This document shows, piece by piece, positions 63,795-64,000 of a stretch of DNA of 64,000 nt (its first letter is position 1; each line of letters opens with the position of its first letter). The stretch is from Mangifera indica (Eukaryota > Streptophyta > Magnoliopsida > Sapindales > Anacardiaceae). Made by a program: the position numbers and the translations under genes. The notes beneath the pieces were generated by a model that saw only the letters and a list, made by a program, of their open reading frames with translations, made no database searches and was not told the DNA's origin. Location: positions 1 through 64,000 of the forward strand of contig NW_025401192.1 in NCBI RefSeq assembly GCF_011075055.1, in the 5' to 3' direction.

Positions 63795-64000
63795 ATTATT
63801 AGCCACACGCGCGAACAGAGACAACCGTTTCAATTTAGCTTCGAAGTCAGTTACTTTTACTCAAGAGAGCCACCCCCTCGTGCGTGCGTTTTGTCTCTTT
63901 CTGAAAACCGTTGCAACTTTTTTGGTTTTACATGCTTTGTTATGTGATCAACAGAGCGTTTTTGCAGTACGTTACACGTGCACAACCACACGTGCGTACT
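63795..64000. promoter_or_regulatory. Probable gene-proximal region with two G-boxes
   Basis: Composition changes from very AT-rich to balanced at about 63800. Two palindromic CACGTG G-boxes lie at 63975-63980 and 63989-63994, 14 bp apart, with an ACGTGC context. This looks like the promoter or 5' leader of a gene beyond 64000, in either orientation. No coding start is visible. Confidence 0.35.

Overview
This is a nuclear segment of a eudicot plant genome. It is strongly AT-rich, with many microsatellites, long gene-free stretches, spliced genes with GT-AG introns, and remnants of Ty1/copia and Ty3/gypsy retrotransposons, Mutator-like and hAT-like elements. The sequence alone does not fix the genus; the three genes belong to families found across flowering plants.

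Only three protein-coding genes can be supported, all on the minus strand. (1) 17437-20397: a three-exon SMXL3-type gene (SMAX1-LIKE, double Clp-N, EAR motif; 853 codons rebuilt), a nuclear repressor-type protein of the clade linked to phloem formation. (2) 26756-46133: a 20-exon gene for the plant CLEC16A-like protein TRANSPARENT TESTA 9 / GFS9 (FPL-domain protein of Golgi and vacuolar trafficking). Its exons join into an uninterrupted 808-codon frame. The last intron is about 9.65 kb and contains a Ty1/copia element that itself carries a second copia element in the opposite orientation. (3) 58670-60058: an intronless secreted nepenthesin-type aspartic protease (462 aa).

Region by region: 1-17.4 kb is gene-free and holds AT tandem repeats, direct-repeat pairs, a 664-bp Mutator-like element with a 9-bp target duplication (11099-11762), an inverted-repeat element (12.2-13.0 kb) and a minus-strand copia LTR pair (13.2-15.5 kb). 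20.4-26.7 kb holds a decayed copia LTR plus gag, a stretch of dispersed short palindromic motifs, and hAT-like and palindromic MITEs. 46.1-58.6 kb is gene-free and holds a gypsy RT fragment, a 1692-bp Mutator-like element with 9-bp target duplications and a GC-rich, minisatellite-filled interior (48200-49891), a 304-bp hAT-like MITE with an 8-bp duplication (49962-50265), a second copy of the small Mutator-like family, and copia gag fragments. 60.1-64 kb is AT-rich with long microsatellites. At the very end two G-box palindromes suggest the promoter of a gene outside the window.

The three genes do not form a functional unit; they are ordinary neighbours separated by transposon-derived DNA. 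The most unusual DNA is the 48.2-49.9 kb element and the transposon nest inside the TT9 homologue. No new enzymatic or defence system is evident.
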